DNA of 42,518 nucleotides. Source: a virus. The notes beneath the pieces were generated by a model. The model saw only the letters and a list, made by a program, of their open reading frames with translations, ran no database searches and was not told the origin of the DNA. The stretch is taken from positions 1-42,518 of IMG/VR virus record IMGVR_UViG_3300044801_000168; one strand, written 5' to 3'. Positions within the stretch are counted from its first letter, which is position 1, and every line of letters begins with the position of its first letter. The position numbers and the translations under genes are program-made. Below, one piece after another: positions 25,749 to 32,778 of the stretch.

Positions 25749-26068
25749 CAAAACTCCAAGCTATCCAAAAGATTTGCTAAAAACGCCGCAGGCTTGTCGT
25801 CTGGGGCTGCCGGAATAGAGTCCCCGTCATTCACCTCATTACCAACAAGTTTCACTATCTTATTACCGCTTAATTTCCAAAAATCACGAGTCGCCGGGCA
25901 TTCGTAGATTGATCCCGCGACGCGGCGCATCGAGAACTGGTCGATGTACCGCTGCACGTCCATGGGGATCGGGGACGCCGACGCGTAGTGGTTCTTGGAG
26001 AAGATCGGCTGGGTGCTCTCGCCCGCCTTCAGTCCGTGCGCCGCCTTTGCGTATATCTTCCTGCTCAT
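25748..26068 (-). CDS. Hypothetical protein (106 aa)
   Basis: ATG at 26068 has AAGGGA about 8 nt upstream. The product begins MSRKIYAKAAHGLKAGESTQ and has an ordered centre (MDVQRYIDQFSMRRVAGSIYECPATRDFWKL). The last 50 residues are acidic and AT-richer than the first half, possibly altered by the GIY-YIG insertion at its 3' end. It lies 5 nt after a virion-type gene, so a head or tail accessory role is plausible. No family is recognised. Confidence 0.62.
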   Translation of the reverse strand: MSRKIYAKAAHGLKAGESTQPIFSKNHYASASPIPMDVQRYIDQFSMRRVAGSIYECPATRDFWKLSGNKIVKLVGNEVNDGDSIPAAPDDKPAAFLANLLDSLEF

Positions 26069-26073
26069 AGTGG

Positions 26074-27024
26074 TTATCCCTTCTGCCCCGTCAAGTACGC
26101 GGCGGTCGCCGCCGGGGTGCCGCCCTGCGTCTTCCTCACGCGGATAAACTTCCAGCACATGCACGCCGGGGCCCACACGGCCATCGCCGGATAGGCTGGC
26201 GGCCCCGTGATCGCCGCTTGACCGAAGATTGCGACAGGCGCGTCCGTCACGTTGTTCGGCGCAGAATTGCCCGTGTACGTCGTCAAATTTTGCGAGTGGC
26301 TAGATGATGGGTCCGGCGGAACGGTGTTGACGCCGATGTTCACGCCGCCGGAGTTGTCGGAGCCGGGGGGCGTGAAGCCCGTGTTCTGGAATCCGTTGAC
26401 CATGGAGAAGTTCTGCTGGAGCGGCAGCGCCCCGGTGAGGGCGAAGTGCGTGCTGCTGCTCGGCCCGAGCGGGTCGACGGTGCCGCCCTGCGTGCCGACG
26501 CCGTCCGCGAGCCTCTGCGGGTCGAATACGCCGCCGCCCTGGAGGACCTCAGCGCCCGTGGCCAGGCCGACGTAGCAGTTCCAGCCGATGACGCTAGGTG
26601 CCTGCGTGGCGGAGGGGACAGGGGCCGCGACGAACAGGTAGTTCCCCGCCGTCACCGCGAGGGAGGACTCGGCCGAGGGCGTGGTCTCGCCCCACTTGGT
26701 CACGAACGTGGTCTCCACGAAGTAGGTCTGGGCGGGGAGCTGGCTCGCGTCGGGCGGGCCGCCCACCGCACTGTTGCTGCCGCCGACCAGGTTCGCGGAG
26801 CCGGGGAGGGAGGCGAACTGGCTGAGCACGGGCGCGGAGCCCGGGGGCCCGATCGCCGCCCCGTCTATCATGACGTTGGGGTCGTTCGAGGCTTCGACCC
26901 AAATAGTGCTGCCGCTTTCAAGCCCGACCACCTGAATCGACATAGCAACGAGGTTCGAAACATCAACCCACAAGCCGTCTGCGGTGAGTGTGCTGCTAAA
27001 AATCTGGAGGTTCTGAATCTGCAT
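26074..27024 (-). CDS. Virion-type protein with a beta-sandwich domain (316 aa)
   Basis: ATG at 27024 (MQIQNLQIFSS) was chosen because GAGGGG lies 7 nt upstream. Residues 1-60 resemble short beta domains of phage decoration or tail proteins (ADGLWVDVSNLVAMSIQVVG). Residues ~110-180 look like a fibronectin/Ig-like sandwich (TYFVETTFVTKWGETTPSAE, then GWNCYVG). The remainder is Gly/Pro/Ser/Thr-rich and low in charge, as in tail or fibre proteins. It starts a minus-strand run towards the giant proteins. Confidence 0.6.
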   Translation of the reverse strand: MQIQNLQIFSSTLTADGLWVDVSNLVAMSIQVVGLESGSTIWVEASNDPNVMIDGAAIGPPGSAPVLSQFASLPGSANLVGGSNSAVGGPPDASQLPAQTYFVETTFVTKWGETTPSAESSLAVTAGNYLFVAAPVPSATQAPSVIGWNCYVGLATGAEVLQGGGVFDPQRLADGVGTQGGTVDPLGPSSSTHFALTGALPLQQNFSMVNGFQNTGFTPPGSDNSGGVNIGVNTVPPDPSSSHSQNLTTYTGNSAPNNVTDAPVAIFGQAAITGPPAYPAMAVWAPACMCWKFIRVRKTQGGTPAATAAYLTGQKG

Positions 27025-27077
27025 GACTTGGCCCCTCGCTATAGGGTCAGGTAGTCGAAAATTCAGTCGCAACCGCA

Positions 27078-27119
27078 AAATAGGTATTTGATATAATGAG
27101 AACTTTAGAACACCTATTT
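27078..27119 (+). promoter_or_regulatory. Extended -10 promoter inside an inverted repeat, ahead of the HNH gene
   Basis: TGATATAAT at 27089-27097 is a perfect TATAAT with the TG extension; no good -35 is present. The -10 is bracketed by an 8-bp inverted repeat, AAATAGGT (27078-27085) and ACCTATTT (27112-27119). It is 35 nt upstream of the HNH start. The repeat could be an operator or a leader hairpin. Confidence 0.6.
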
Positions 27120-27131
27120 CAAGGGGACGGG

Positions 27132-27668
27132 ATGGGAAAACAAAAAGACCTTACGGGACAAAAATTCGGCAGCCTAGAAGTGCTGCGATTAAGCGAAAAG
27201 CACCTGTCGCAGTCAGGTCGCTGGTATCAGGCCTGGGACTGCCGCTGTGCCTGCGGGAAGGAACTGCCAGTTCCGGCTCAGTATCTCAGGTCTGGGAAGA
27301 AAAGTTGCGGATGCCTCAGCCCCGGCCCAAAAGCCCTGACCGCGCCAGAGCAGCTTTTCAGGGTTTACCAAAGGTCGGCAGCTCAAAAGGGACACGAATG
27401 GCGGCTCCTCTTTAAGGAGTTTTTCTACCTAACCCAACAGCCGTGCCACTACTGTGGCGTAGGTCCGATGAACACCTTCATCCACCACAATCAAGTCCCG
27501 TTCCTGTACAACGGGATTGATCGTATGAAAAATGAGGTAGGTTATGCGTGGGAAAACCTTGTGCCCTGCTGCTGGATTTGCAATCGGGCGAAACTCAACA
27601 TGACCTATGAACAGTTTCTTGGGTACCTGTCCCACGTAGTCTCTTTCCGCTATGGCGTCCTTAGGTAG
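27132..27668 (+). CDS. HNH endonuclease with N-terminal zinc/AP2-like DNA-binding domain (178 aa)
   Basis: ATG at 27132 (MGKQKDLTGQ) was preferred to an upstream GTG/ATG in the promoter because AAGGGGACGGG lies directly ahead. Residues ~4-65 have the form LTGQKFGSLEVLR, WDCRCACGKE, then SGKKSCGCL, a domain often placed before phage HNH nucleases. The nuclease follows: QPCHYCG, NGIDRMKNEVGYAWENLVPCC, CNRAKLNMTYEQFL. It is on the plus strand with its own promoter, unlike the other endonucleases on either side. Confidence 0.88.
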   Translation: MGKQKDLTGQKFGSLEVLRLSEKHLSQSGRWYQAWDCRCACGKELPVPAQYLRSGKKSCGCLSPGPKALTAPEQLFRVYQRSAAQKGHEWRLLFKEFFYLTQQPCHYCGVGPMNTFIHHNQVPFLYNGIDRMKNEVGYAWENLVPCCWICNRAKLNMTYEQFLGYLSHVVSFRYGVLR

Positions 27669-27767
27669 AGTCCTACCCCAAACCACACCTCGGCTCGTGC
27701 TGAGGCTCGAACAGGGGCGTAATCCCCGTTAGGGTGCCGGGGCTGGTAGGACTAAGTCCCGGCATCT
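27669..27767 (+). ncRNA. Candidate pseudoknotted RNA directly after the HNH stop codon
   Basis: Four helices can be drawn by eye: P1 9 bp (27669-27677 with 27745-27753), P2 about 6 bp (27688-27693 with 27700-27705), P3 4 bp (27714-27717 with 27724-27727) and P4 6 bp (27736-27741 with 27758-27763). The 3' strand of P1 lies in the loop of P4, so P1 and P4 form a pseudoknot. P1 starts immediately after the HNH TAG. I could not match a known class. A group I intron core fragment, a mobile-element RNA or a leader of the tiny ORF at 27780 are the options. Confidence 0.4.
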
Positions 27768-27779
27768 GCAAAGGCAACC

Positions 27780-27905
27780 ATGGACCGCGAGGGGAAGCGC
27801 CTCATTCTCGGCGTACTACGCATCTTTTGCGGGGCCCTGGTCCTCACCGGGCTTGCCGTCCTGGCCCTGGTCTTTGCCGCCCTTGGCCTCCTCAAGATGC
27901 TCTAG
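27780..27905 (+). CDS. Tiny single-span membrane protein (41 aa)
   Basis: ATG at 27780 has AAAGG about 7 nt upstream and the TAG ends at 27905. After MDREGKR almost every residue is hydrophobic (ILGVLRIFCGALVLTGLAVL and on), a convincing membrane helix with positive residues on one side. Its last 90 nt run antisense to the low-complexity tail of the Endonuclease VII-like gene, so one of the two may be a shadow. It could be a small toxin- or holin-like peptide. Confidence 0.38.
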   Translation: MDREGKRLILGVLRIFCGALVLTGLAVLALVFAALGLLKML

Positions 27906-28355
27906 CGCCTTGCCCAGCAGGCTGGGGTCGTCCCTGAAGCACTCCAGCCCCCGGTTGCACGTCGTGCACAGGAGCCTCTTCTGGAAGCCGAAGACGTGCA
28001 CGTGCGTGTCGCGGTGGTACAGCGTGAGGGAAGCGCCGCAGATGGCGCACTTCTTGTCCTGCGCCCTCCACAGCTCAAGGTAGTCGTTCGGGGACATCCT
28101 CCACTTCTGCTGGAGGAGCTGCTCGTAGGCGGCGACCTTTGCCCAGAAGGACCCGGTGTAGGCGTTGTGGCAGGTCTTGCAGTAGTCCTGGCGGCCGGAC
28201 GCGGTGCGCCTGTTCTCCCCGAAGGCGTCGAAAGGTAAGACTTTACTACAGCGGTTACACCACTTAGTCTGTGCTTTTTCGTCAAAAAGTCGTTTACGCC
28301 CCATTTGACGCCTATAATTTCCCCTATTTAGCTTTGCGTAGTTCTTTGGCAGCAT
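27816..28355 (-). CDS. Endonuclease VII-like HNH protein (179 aa)
   Basis: A zinc module at residues ~33-65 (KWCNRCSKVLPFDAF, then QDYCKTCHNAY) precedes a nuclease-like region: MSPNDYLELWRAQDKKCAICGASLTLYHRDTHVHVF, then LLCTTCNRGLECFRDDPSLL. The usual DHDH is replaced by DTHVH, so activity is uncertain. The C-terminal ~25 residues are Lys/Gly/Gln/Asp-rich. The start at 28355 has AAGGGA close by; an inner ATG at residue 18 is an alternative. Most of it is as GC-rich as the phage, unlike the other cassettes. Confidence 0.75.
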   Translation of the reverse strand: MLPKNYAKLNRGNYRRQMGRKRLFDEKAQTKWCNRCSKVLPFDAFGENRRTASGRQDYCKTCHNAYTGSFWAKVAAYEQLLQQKWRMSPNDYLELWRAQDKKCAICGASLTLYHRDTHVHVFGFQKRLLCTTCNRGLECFRDDPSLLGKALEHLEEAKGGKDQGQDGKPGEDQGPAKDA

Positions 28356-28371
28356 ATCCCTTGCTCAATCC

Positions 28372-28381
28372 CCTAATTAGG
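28372..28381. promoter_or_regulatory. Perfect 10-bp palindrome in a divergent intergenic region
   Basis: CCTAATTAGG lies midway between the divergent starts of the Endonuclease VII-like gene (28355) and the virion gene (28433). Its location fits an operator, but no clear -35/-10 pair is seen and short AT-centred palindromes occur by chance. Confidence 0.25.
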
Positions 28382-28432
28382 AACGGGAAGTTAGTCCTTT
28401 TTCCGCTACGGGGCCCTCAGTAGAGGCACACC

Positions 28433-29080
28433 ATGAGCTACAGCATCCAGACCGGCAACGTCAAGACCCCGAATCTCGGACTTGTCCTGTCCCTGTTCGA
28501 CGACCAGGAGCACCGCGAGTACGACGCCAACTGGTCGACGCTCGACGCCCAGTCGAACGTCACCACGCAGTCGGTGAACTACACCGCCCAGCCGACGGAC
28601 AGCCTGATTCTCGTCAACGGGCTGAGCAACCAAGGCGTCACCCTCCCCCTTGGCGCTTCGTATGTTCTCAGCGCGGCGGCGGCCGTCACCGCCAGCGGCG
28701 CGGTCTACACGGGCACAATCACGGGCGGGGATAACAACGCCTTCGCCGGGCAGCAGTTCACGATAGTCGGCTTCGACCTCGTGGCGAACAACGGCACCTT
28801 CGTCTGCGTAGCCTCCACGGCGACCACGCTGACGCTGAACAACCCGAACAGCGTCGCCGATACGCACGCTGCGGCGGCGAACACAGGCGTCCCCGTCGGG
28901 AAGCGTTACACCATCAAGAACATCGGCACGGGAACCCCGATCAACGTCTTCACGGGCAACGCCGGCGAATTCGCGGGCAACCCCCAGATTTTCAGCGTAC
29001 CGGGCGGGGCCGCATACGGCGGCTTCGTGACGGTCGAATGGGACGGCTCGCACTACTGGATGCTCGGGTACCACCAGTAA
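28433..29080 (+). CDS. Virion-type protein with an Ig-like repeat (215 aa)
   Basis: ATG at 28433 has AGAGG 6 nt upstream. Residues 1-60 are an N-terminal module (MSYSIQTGNVKTPNLGLVLS). Residues ~85-140 are a beta repeat (AVYTGTITGGDNNAFAGQQF, then NNGTFVCVASTATTLTLNN) that recurs three times in the next gene. The C-terminal ~60 residues (GKRYTIKNIGTGTPINVFTG... VTVEWDGSHYWMLG) look like the tip domain of many phage fibre or decoration proteins. It is Gly/Thr/Ala/Asn-rich with no enzyme motif. Tail fibre, head decoration or adhesin is likely. Confidence 0.7.
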   Translation: MSYSIQTGNVKTPNLGLVLSLFDDQEHREYDANWSTLDAQSNVTTQSVNYTAQPTDSLILVNGLSNQGVTLPLGASYVLSAAAAVTASGAVYTGTITGGDNNAFAGQQFTIVGFDLVANNGTFVCVASTATTLTLNNPNSVADTHAAAANTGVPVGKRYTIKNIGTGTPINVFTGNAGEFAGNPQIFSVPGGAAYGGFVTVEWDGSHYWMLGYHQ

Positions 29081-29121
29081 CTAACAGTTGCAGGGGACAT
29101 TTCCCCAAGGAATAAAACACC

Positions 29122-31539
29122 ATGGCCAACAACATCGTCCTACAGCCCGCAGCGGGCGACACATTCGCCCTCTCACAGGTGGCCGCCTCCGTCACGTGGG
29201 GCGCGACGGCTGGCAGCCTCCGGGGCAGCGCCGTGTACACCCTGACGACTCCGATCTCCGCCTCTGCGGCGGCCGCGCTCGTCCAGCAGGCGTTCTTGGT
29301 CGCGGGCTTCACTAACGCGAACAACAACGGGTCGTTCCTCTGCCTCTCGGCCACGACCACGACCATCACCCTGAACAACGTCTTCGCCGCCACCGAGGTT
29401 CACGCGGCTACCGCGACCTACAGCCTCCAGGGCTTCCCCGTGCAGTACACCCGCAAGATCGAGAACCTCATTGCCAACCAGCAGGGCGACAGCGTCTACG
29501 TCAACGCCAACTCGGGCGACACGCTCGTGGCCGTCGCCATCGGCCTGAAGAGCCTCTGGCCCTTCGACCAGCTCCACGGCGAGTCCCCGGCCTTCGGCTA
29601 CCTCCAGGGCCTCAACGACTTCAACGCCAACCCGTCGATCGAGGACACCACGGGCACGGCGGCCCCGGTCACCTCCGCGCAGGTCGGGAAGAACGTCTAC
29701 AGCCTCTCGAAGGCCAACCTCGTCGCCACCATCACGGCGACGGCAGTGGCGGCGCAGGCCGATGCGATCACCAATATCGCCATCACCACGAACGTCCTGA
29801 CGGTTACCTCCGCGAACACCTTCAAGGTGGGCGAGCAGGTCACGCTGATCGGGCTGACGACCGCTACCTTCCTCAACGGGCAGGTTGTCACGGTCCTCAC
29901 CTCGCCGGGTGCCACCTTCACGGCGGCGTTCACGCATGCCGACTACGTCTCGGCGGCGGACACCGGGACCGCGACGGGCACACTCCTGACGGTCACGGCG
30001 ACCAACACCTTCTCAGTAGGCCAGACGGTTCTGATCGCGGGAACCCAGGAAGCGGCGCTCAACGGGCAGTCGGTCGTTATTCTGTCGGCGACTGGCGCGG
30101 TCTTCACGGCGAACAGCACGCTTGTCCCGTACACCAACGCGGCCGACACCGGGACCGCCACCCAGGTCAGCACGAGCGGCAGCACGGTCTACACGGGAAC
30201 TGGCCTGGCGAGTCTCGCAGGCTACTACTTCACCGTGGCGGGCTTCTCGAACAGCCAGAACAACGGCACGTTCCTCTGCACGGCGTCCTCGGCCACGACC
30301 CTGACGCTGAGCAACGCGGACGGCGTCGGCGAGCTGAACAGCAGCACGACGGCCACCGACTACGTCGTCACGCTGGCCGGAACCTTCGCCTTCTCTGTCG
30401 GGCAGTCGTTGCAGCTGGGGGGCTTCCAGGCCGCGACGTTCCTGAACGGGCAGATCATCAAGGTCGTCACGCAGACCGGGATACAGGTCACCGCGAACTA
30501 CCCGCAGTACACCGAGGAGTATGTCCGCCTCGCGGGCGGGGTCCCGGTTCCGTATCCGCAGGGCACCCTGTCCGCCGTGGCCGAGCCGCAGACCGTTCCG
30601 TCTCCGGCCCTCCCGGTTTCCGGCGTGACCATCGCCGGGGCGACACCGCTGAGCGGCAACACCTGGACGCTCGTGGAGAACATCAACCTCGTCGACGCGG
30701 ACTACACCCCGACGGCGACGCCCCCGGTTGCGCCGAATCCGTGGCCAGCCTGCACTTGGAGTCTGGACGGCTACTACCCGAGTCTCTACGCCTGGGTGGC
30801 GACGGGCGTGTCGGCGGGGCCCTACAACGTCAGGCTGCTTTCCTGCTACCAAAACGGCATCGACGCCCCCGCGGACCTCGCGGCTGGCAAGCCGATCTTT
30901 GACGGCGGCGTGAACTTCCAGGTCTTCCGCATCTCCGGCTCGACTGGCCTGGACGGCGGCAGCGTCCCGACATCCGTAGGAACGAGCGCGTCCGCCTCGG
31001 CGACAGCCCCGGCGTCCCTCGTCCTGACCGCCGCTAACGGCGACATGGTGCTCTCCATCGGCCTGATGAAGAGCGGCAACGCCGTGCAGCCCGGATCGGT
31101 CGGCGGCACCGCGACCTCGCTCGTCCTCAGCAAGGTCACGCCCCTCAACTACGGACCCGCGCAGTTCGCGCAGCAGAACTTCGGCGGCGCGGTCTACACC
31201 GGGACGATCACGGGGGGCGCTAACAACGCGTTCGCCGGGTACACGTTCACGGTGACCGGGTTCGGCCTCGCGGTTAACAACGGGACCTTCACCTGCACGG
31301 CGTCCTCAGCAACCACGCTCACCCTGAGCAACGGGAACGCGGTCGCGGAGACCCACGCGGGCACGGCCGCCTACACGGCCCTGATGTCCCGCATCTCCAA
31401 CGGCAAGCTGGTAGGCTCCGAGGCCCACTACATCGTCGAGTACGCCTTCACGGCGGCACCCGGCACCTTCAACCCGAGCTTCCAGAACCCGCTAGGGTAC
31501 GAGATGGTCATCGCGTCCCTCGGGCTCGCGTCAAGCTAA
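29122..31539 (+). CDS. Large repeat-built virion/adhesin-type protein (805 aa)
   Basis: ATG at 29122 has AAGGA upstream; the gene starts 41 nt after the previous one and ends at a strong terminator. Two repeat families alternate. Type A (about 55 aa, ending NNGTFxCxASSATTLTLSN) occurs near residues 35-95, 350-410 and 690-750. Type B (TNTFSVGQTVLIAG, LNGQ, then FTANxT) occurs near 215-285, 285-345 and 410-470. A 6-residue LVLTAA strand and Ser/Ala-rich linkers join them. The composition (Thr, Ala, Gly, Ser; few Cys or Lys) is typical of phage surface proteins with Ig-like domains. Confidence 0.7.
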   Translation: MANNIVLQPAAGDTFALSQVAASVTWGATAGSLRGSAVYTLTTPISASAAAALVQQAFLVAGFTNANNNGSFLCLSATTTTITLNNVFAATEVHAATATYSLQGFPVQYTRKIENLIANQQGDSVYVNANSGDTLVAVAIGLKSLWPFDQLHGESPAFGYLQGLNDFNANPSIEDTTGTAAPVTSAQVGKNVYSLSKANLVATITATAVAAQADAITNIAITTNVLTVTSANTFKVGEQVTLIGLTTATFLNGQVVTVLTSPGATFTAAFTHADYVSAADTGTATGTLLTVTATNTFSVGQTVLIAGTQEAALNGQSVVILSATGAVFTANSTLVPYTNAADTGTATQVSTSGSTVYTGTGLASLAGYYFTVAGFSNSQNNGTFLCTASSATTLTLSNADGVGELNSSTTATDYVVTLAGTFAFSVGQSLQLGGFQAATFLNGQIIKVVTQTGIQVTANYPQYTEEYVRLAGGVPVPYPQGTLSAVAEPQTVPSPALPVSGVTIAGATPLSGNTWTLVENINLVDADYTPTATPPVAPNPWPACTWSLDGYYPSLYAWVATGVSAGPYNVRLLSCYQNGIDAPADLAAGKPIFDGGVNFQVFRISGSTGLDGGSVPTSVGTSASASATAPASLVLTAANGDMVLSIGLMKSGNAVQPGSVGGTATSLVLSKVTPLNYGPAQFAQQNFGGAVYTGTITGGANNAFAGYTFTVTGFGLAVNNGTFTCTASSATTLTLSNGNAVAETHAGTAAYTALMSRISNGKLVGSEAHYIVEYAFTAAPGTFNPSFQNPLGYEMVIASLGLASS

Positions 31540-31573
31540 ACAGCACACCTAAGCCTGATCGCTTACGGTGCGA

Positions 31574-31603
31574 GGGGCCGCTATCCGGCGGCCCCTTCTT
31601 TTT
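31574..31603 (+). terminator. Rho-independent terminator after the virion genes
   Basis: An 8-bp GC stem, GGGGCCGC with GCGGCCCC and a 6-nt loop, is followed by TTCTTTTT. It lies 35 nt past the stop of the 805-aa gene and should end the 28.4-31.5 kb transcript. The next 175 nt (31605-31779) hold no convincing gene and presumably a new promoter that I could not fix. Confidence 0.88.
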
Positions 31604-31779
31604 GTTGGCGAATTACCCACTTTGGTCGGCATACGGTATTAGTGTGGGTGTGTGGACTCTACTCGCCTGCGGGCCGACACTTGTCCTATTATGCACTATA
31701 GCACAAATTTTCGTGTATTTCGTGAGGAAAAGTCGGGGATTTTTCTTTTGCGCAGTATTGGGTAAGTGGAAAGGCCACT

Positions 31780-31980
31780 ATGAGTGTCTGCTACGAGATC
31801 GTCTGCCACAAGTGCAAGAAGCGCCTGTGGATCGGACAAGGTTCGGTGATTTACTCCGCGCCGCCGTACATGGATCACCTTGCTGCTTTCATGCACGACC
31901 ACATTAACCATCCGTTGGAGTTCATGCGGGACGAGACCGCAAGCGAAACGGATTACGAAAGAATTGATTGGGAAGAATAA
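31780..31980 (+). CDS. Small zinc-ribbon phage protein (66 aa)
   Basis: ATG at 31780 has GGAAAGG upstream. The product begins MSVCYEIVCHKCKKRLWIGQG, with a CxxC pair, and continues to HDHINHPLEFMRDE, supplying two histidines that could complete a zinc site. Short proteins with this C-H-K-C...H..HPL layout recur in phages without a known role. It is followed by the GIY-YIG gene after 36 nt. Confidence 0.75.
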   Translation: MSVCYEIVCHKCKKRLWIGQGSVIYSAPPYMDHLAAFMHDHINHPLEFMRDETASETDYERIDWEE

Positions 31981-31988
31981 AATTGTTT

Positions 31989-32653
31989 TCCGTTTCACAA
32001 AGACTAATGGGTTTTTATGCAGGGAGTGTATTGCTGGGTCAATTCGGTCAACGGTAAAGTCTACGTAGGGTCGGCGAAAAACCTCGCCAAACGTAAAACC
32101 GAACACCTACGCCTACTCAAGAAAGGTGTTCACCACAGTCTCCATTTCCAACGAGCCTGGAACAAGTATGGACCTGATGCCTTTGAGTTTAACATCCTAG
32201 AACCTGTAGAGGATGAAATCTGGCTTCGAGCGAGAGAAACTGCATGGCTCAACCGCCTAGAATCTTTCAAAAGTGAAATTGGTTATAACGTCGTGCGTGA
32301 CGGATGGTCGGCTGCACAATTCGAACCTACCGAACGCCGTAAAGAAGCATGGAAGAAGAACGGCGAACGAAGGCGTGGAGTCAAAGACTCTTTCGAAGTA
32401 CGGGCGAAAAAGAAAGCTGTTTCTAAGCTGACAGCACAAACCGAAAAATTCAAACAAGACATAGCCGTTAGGCGCGTTGGCAAAGTACATTCAGAAGAGG
32501 CGCGTGCAAACTTGCGTGCGGCATGGGCTAGAAAGAAAGCCCGTGGATACAAAGCTCCGTTAACATTCACTACAACAGGGAAGACCCCTTGGAATAAAGG
32601 TAAAACTTTCTCCGAAGAATCCCGTCAAAAGATGTCCGTTTCACAAAGACTAA
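31989..32653 (+). repeat. 19-bp exact direct repeat bracketing most of the GIY-YIG gene
   Basis: TCCGTTTCACAAAGACTAA occurs at 31989-32007, 10 nt before the GIY-YIG start, and again at 32635-32653 inside that gene's NUMOD3 region. The second copy codes SVSQRL; the first is not in the gene's frame. It may mark a partial duplication of the cassette end or a site recognised by the enzyme. Confidence 0.6.
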
Positions 32654-32775
32654 GTTGGACTCCTGAACGCCGGGCTGCGCAAGCAGAACGTGCGCGTAAA
32701 CAAGGCTTAGCAAATCTAAAAAATCAACGCAGAACTGGAACAGTGGAGACAGTCCGTGTTGTGGAGGTGCTGTGA
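32017..32775 (+). CDS. GIY-YIG homing endonuclease with NUMOD3 motif (252 aa)
   Basis: The protein opens MQGVYCWVNSVNGKVYVGSA, the GIY/YIG pair at the very N-terminus, then KRKTEHLRLL and HHSLHFQRAWNKYG, a layout shared with the GIY-YIG enzyme at 24900. The middle is basic and helical. A NUMOD3 motif (TPWNKGKTFSEESRQKMS) lies near residue 190-210. No ribosome binding site is seen before the ATG. The gene is AT-rich. Its TGA (32773-32775) overlaps an ATG at 32774, placing it exactly at the start of the intein-bearing HTH gene. Confidence 0.9.
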   Translation: MQGVYCWVNSVNGKVYVGSAKNLAKRKTEHLRLLKKGVHHSLHFQRAWNKYGPDAFEFNILEPVEDEIWLRARETAWLNRLESFKSEIGYNVVRDGWSAAQFEPTERRKEAWKKNGERRRGVKDSFEVRAKKKAVSKLTAQTEKFKQDIAVRRVGKVHSEEARANLRAAWARKKARGYKAPLTFTTTGKTPWNKGKTFSEESRQKMSVSQRLSWTPERRAAQAERARKQGLANLKNQRRTGTVETVRVVEVL

Positions 32776-32778
32776 TGA

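Noticed and set aside
27700-27767. tRNA-like GCTCGAAC segment after the HNH gene
   Set aside because: No acceptor, D or anticodon arms could be fitted on either strand.
28669-31380. Repeats in the virion genes as a possible CRISPR array
   Set aside because: The repeats are in-frame coding units of about 55 codons with diverged copies, not short identical repeats with unique spacers.
31602-31907. Hydrophobic plus-strand frame between the terminator and the zinc-ribbon gene
   Set aside because: Its start codon lies in the terminator tail, it overlaps the better-supported gene at 31780, and its second half is a shadow frame.
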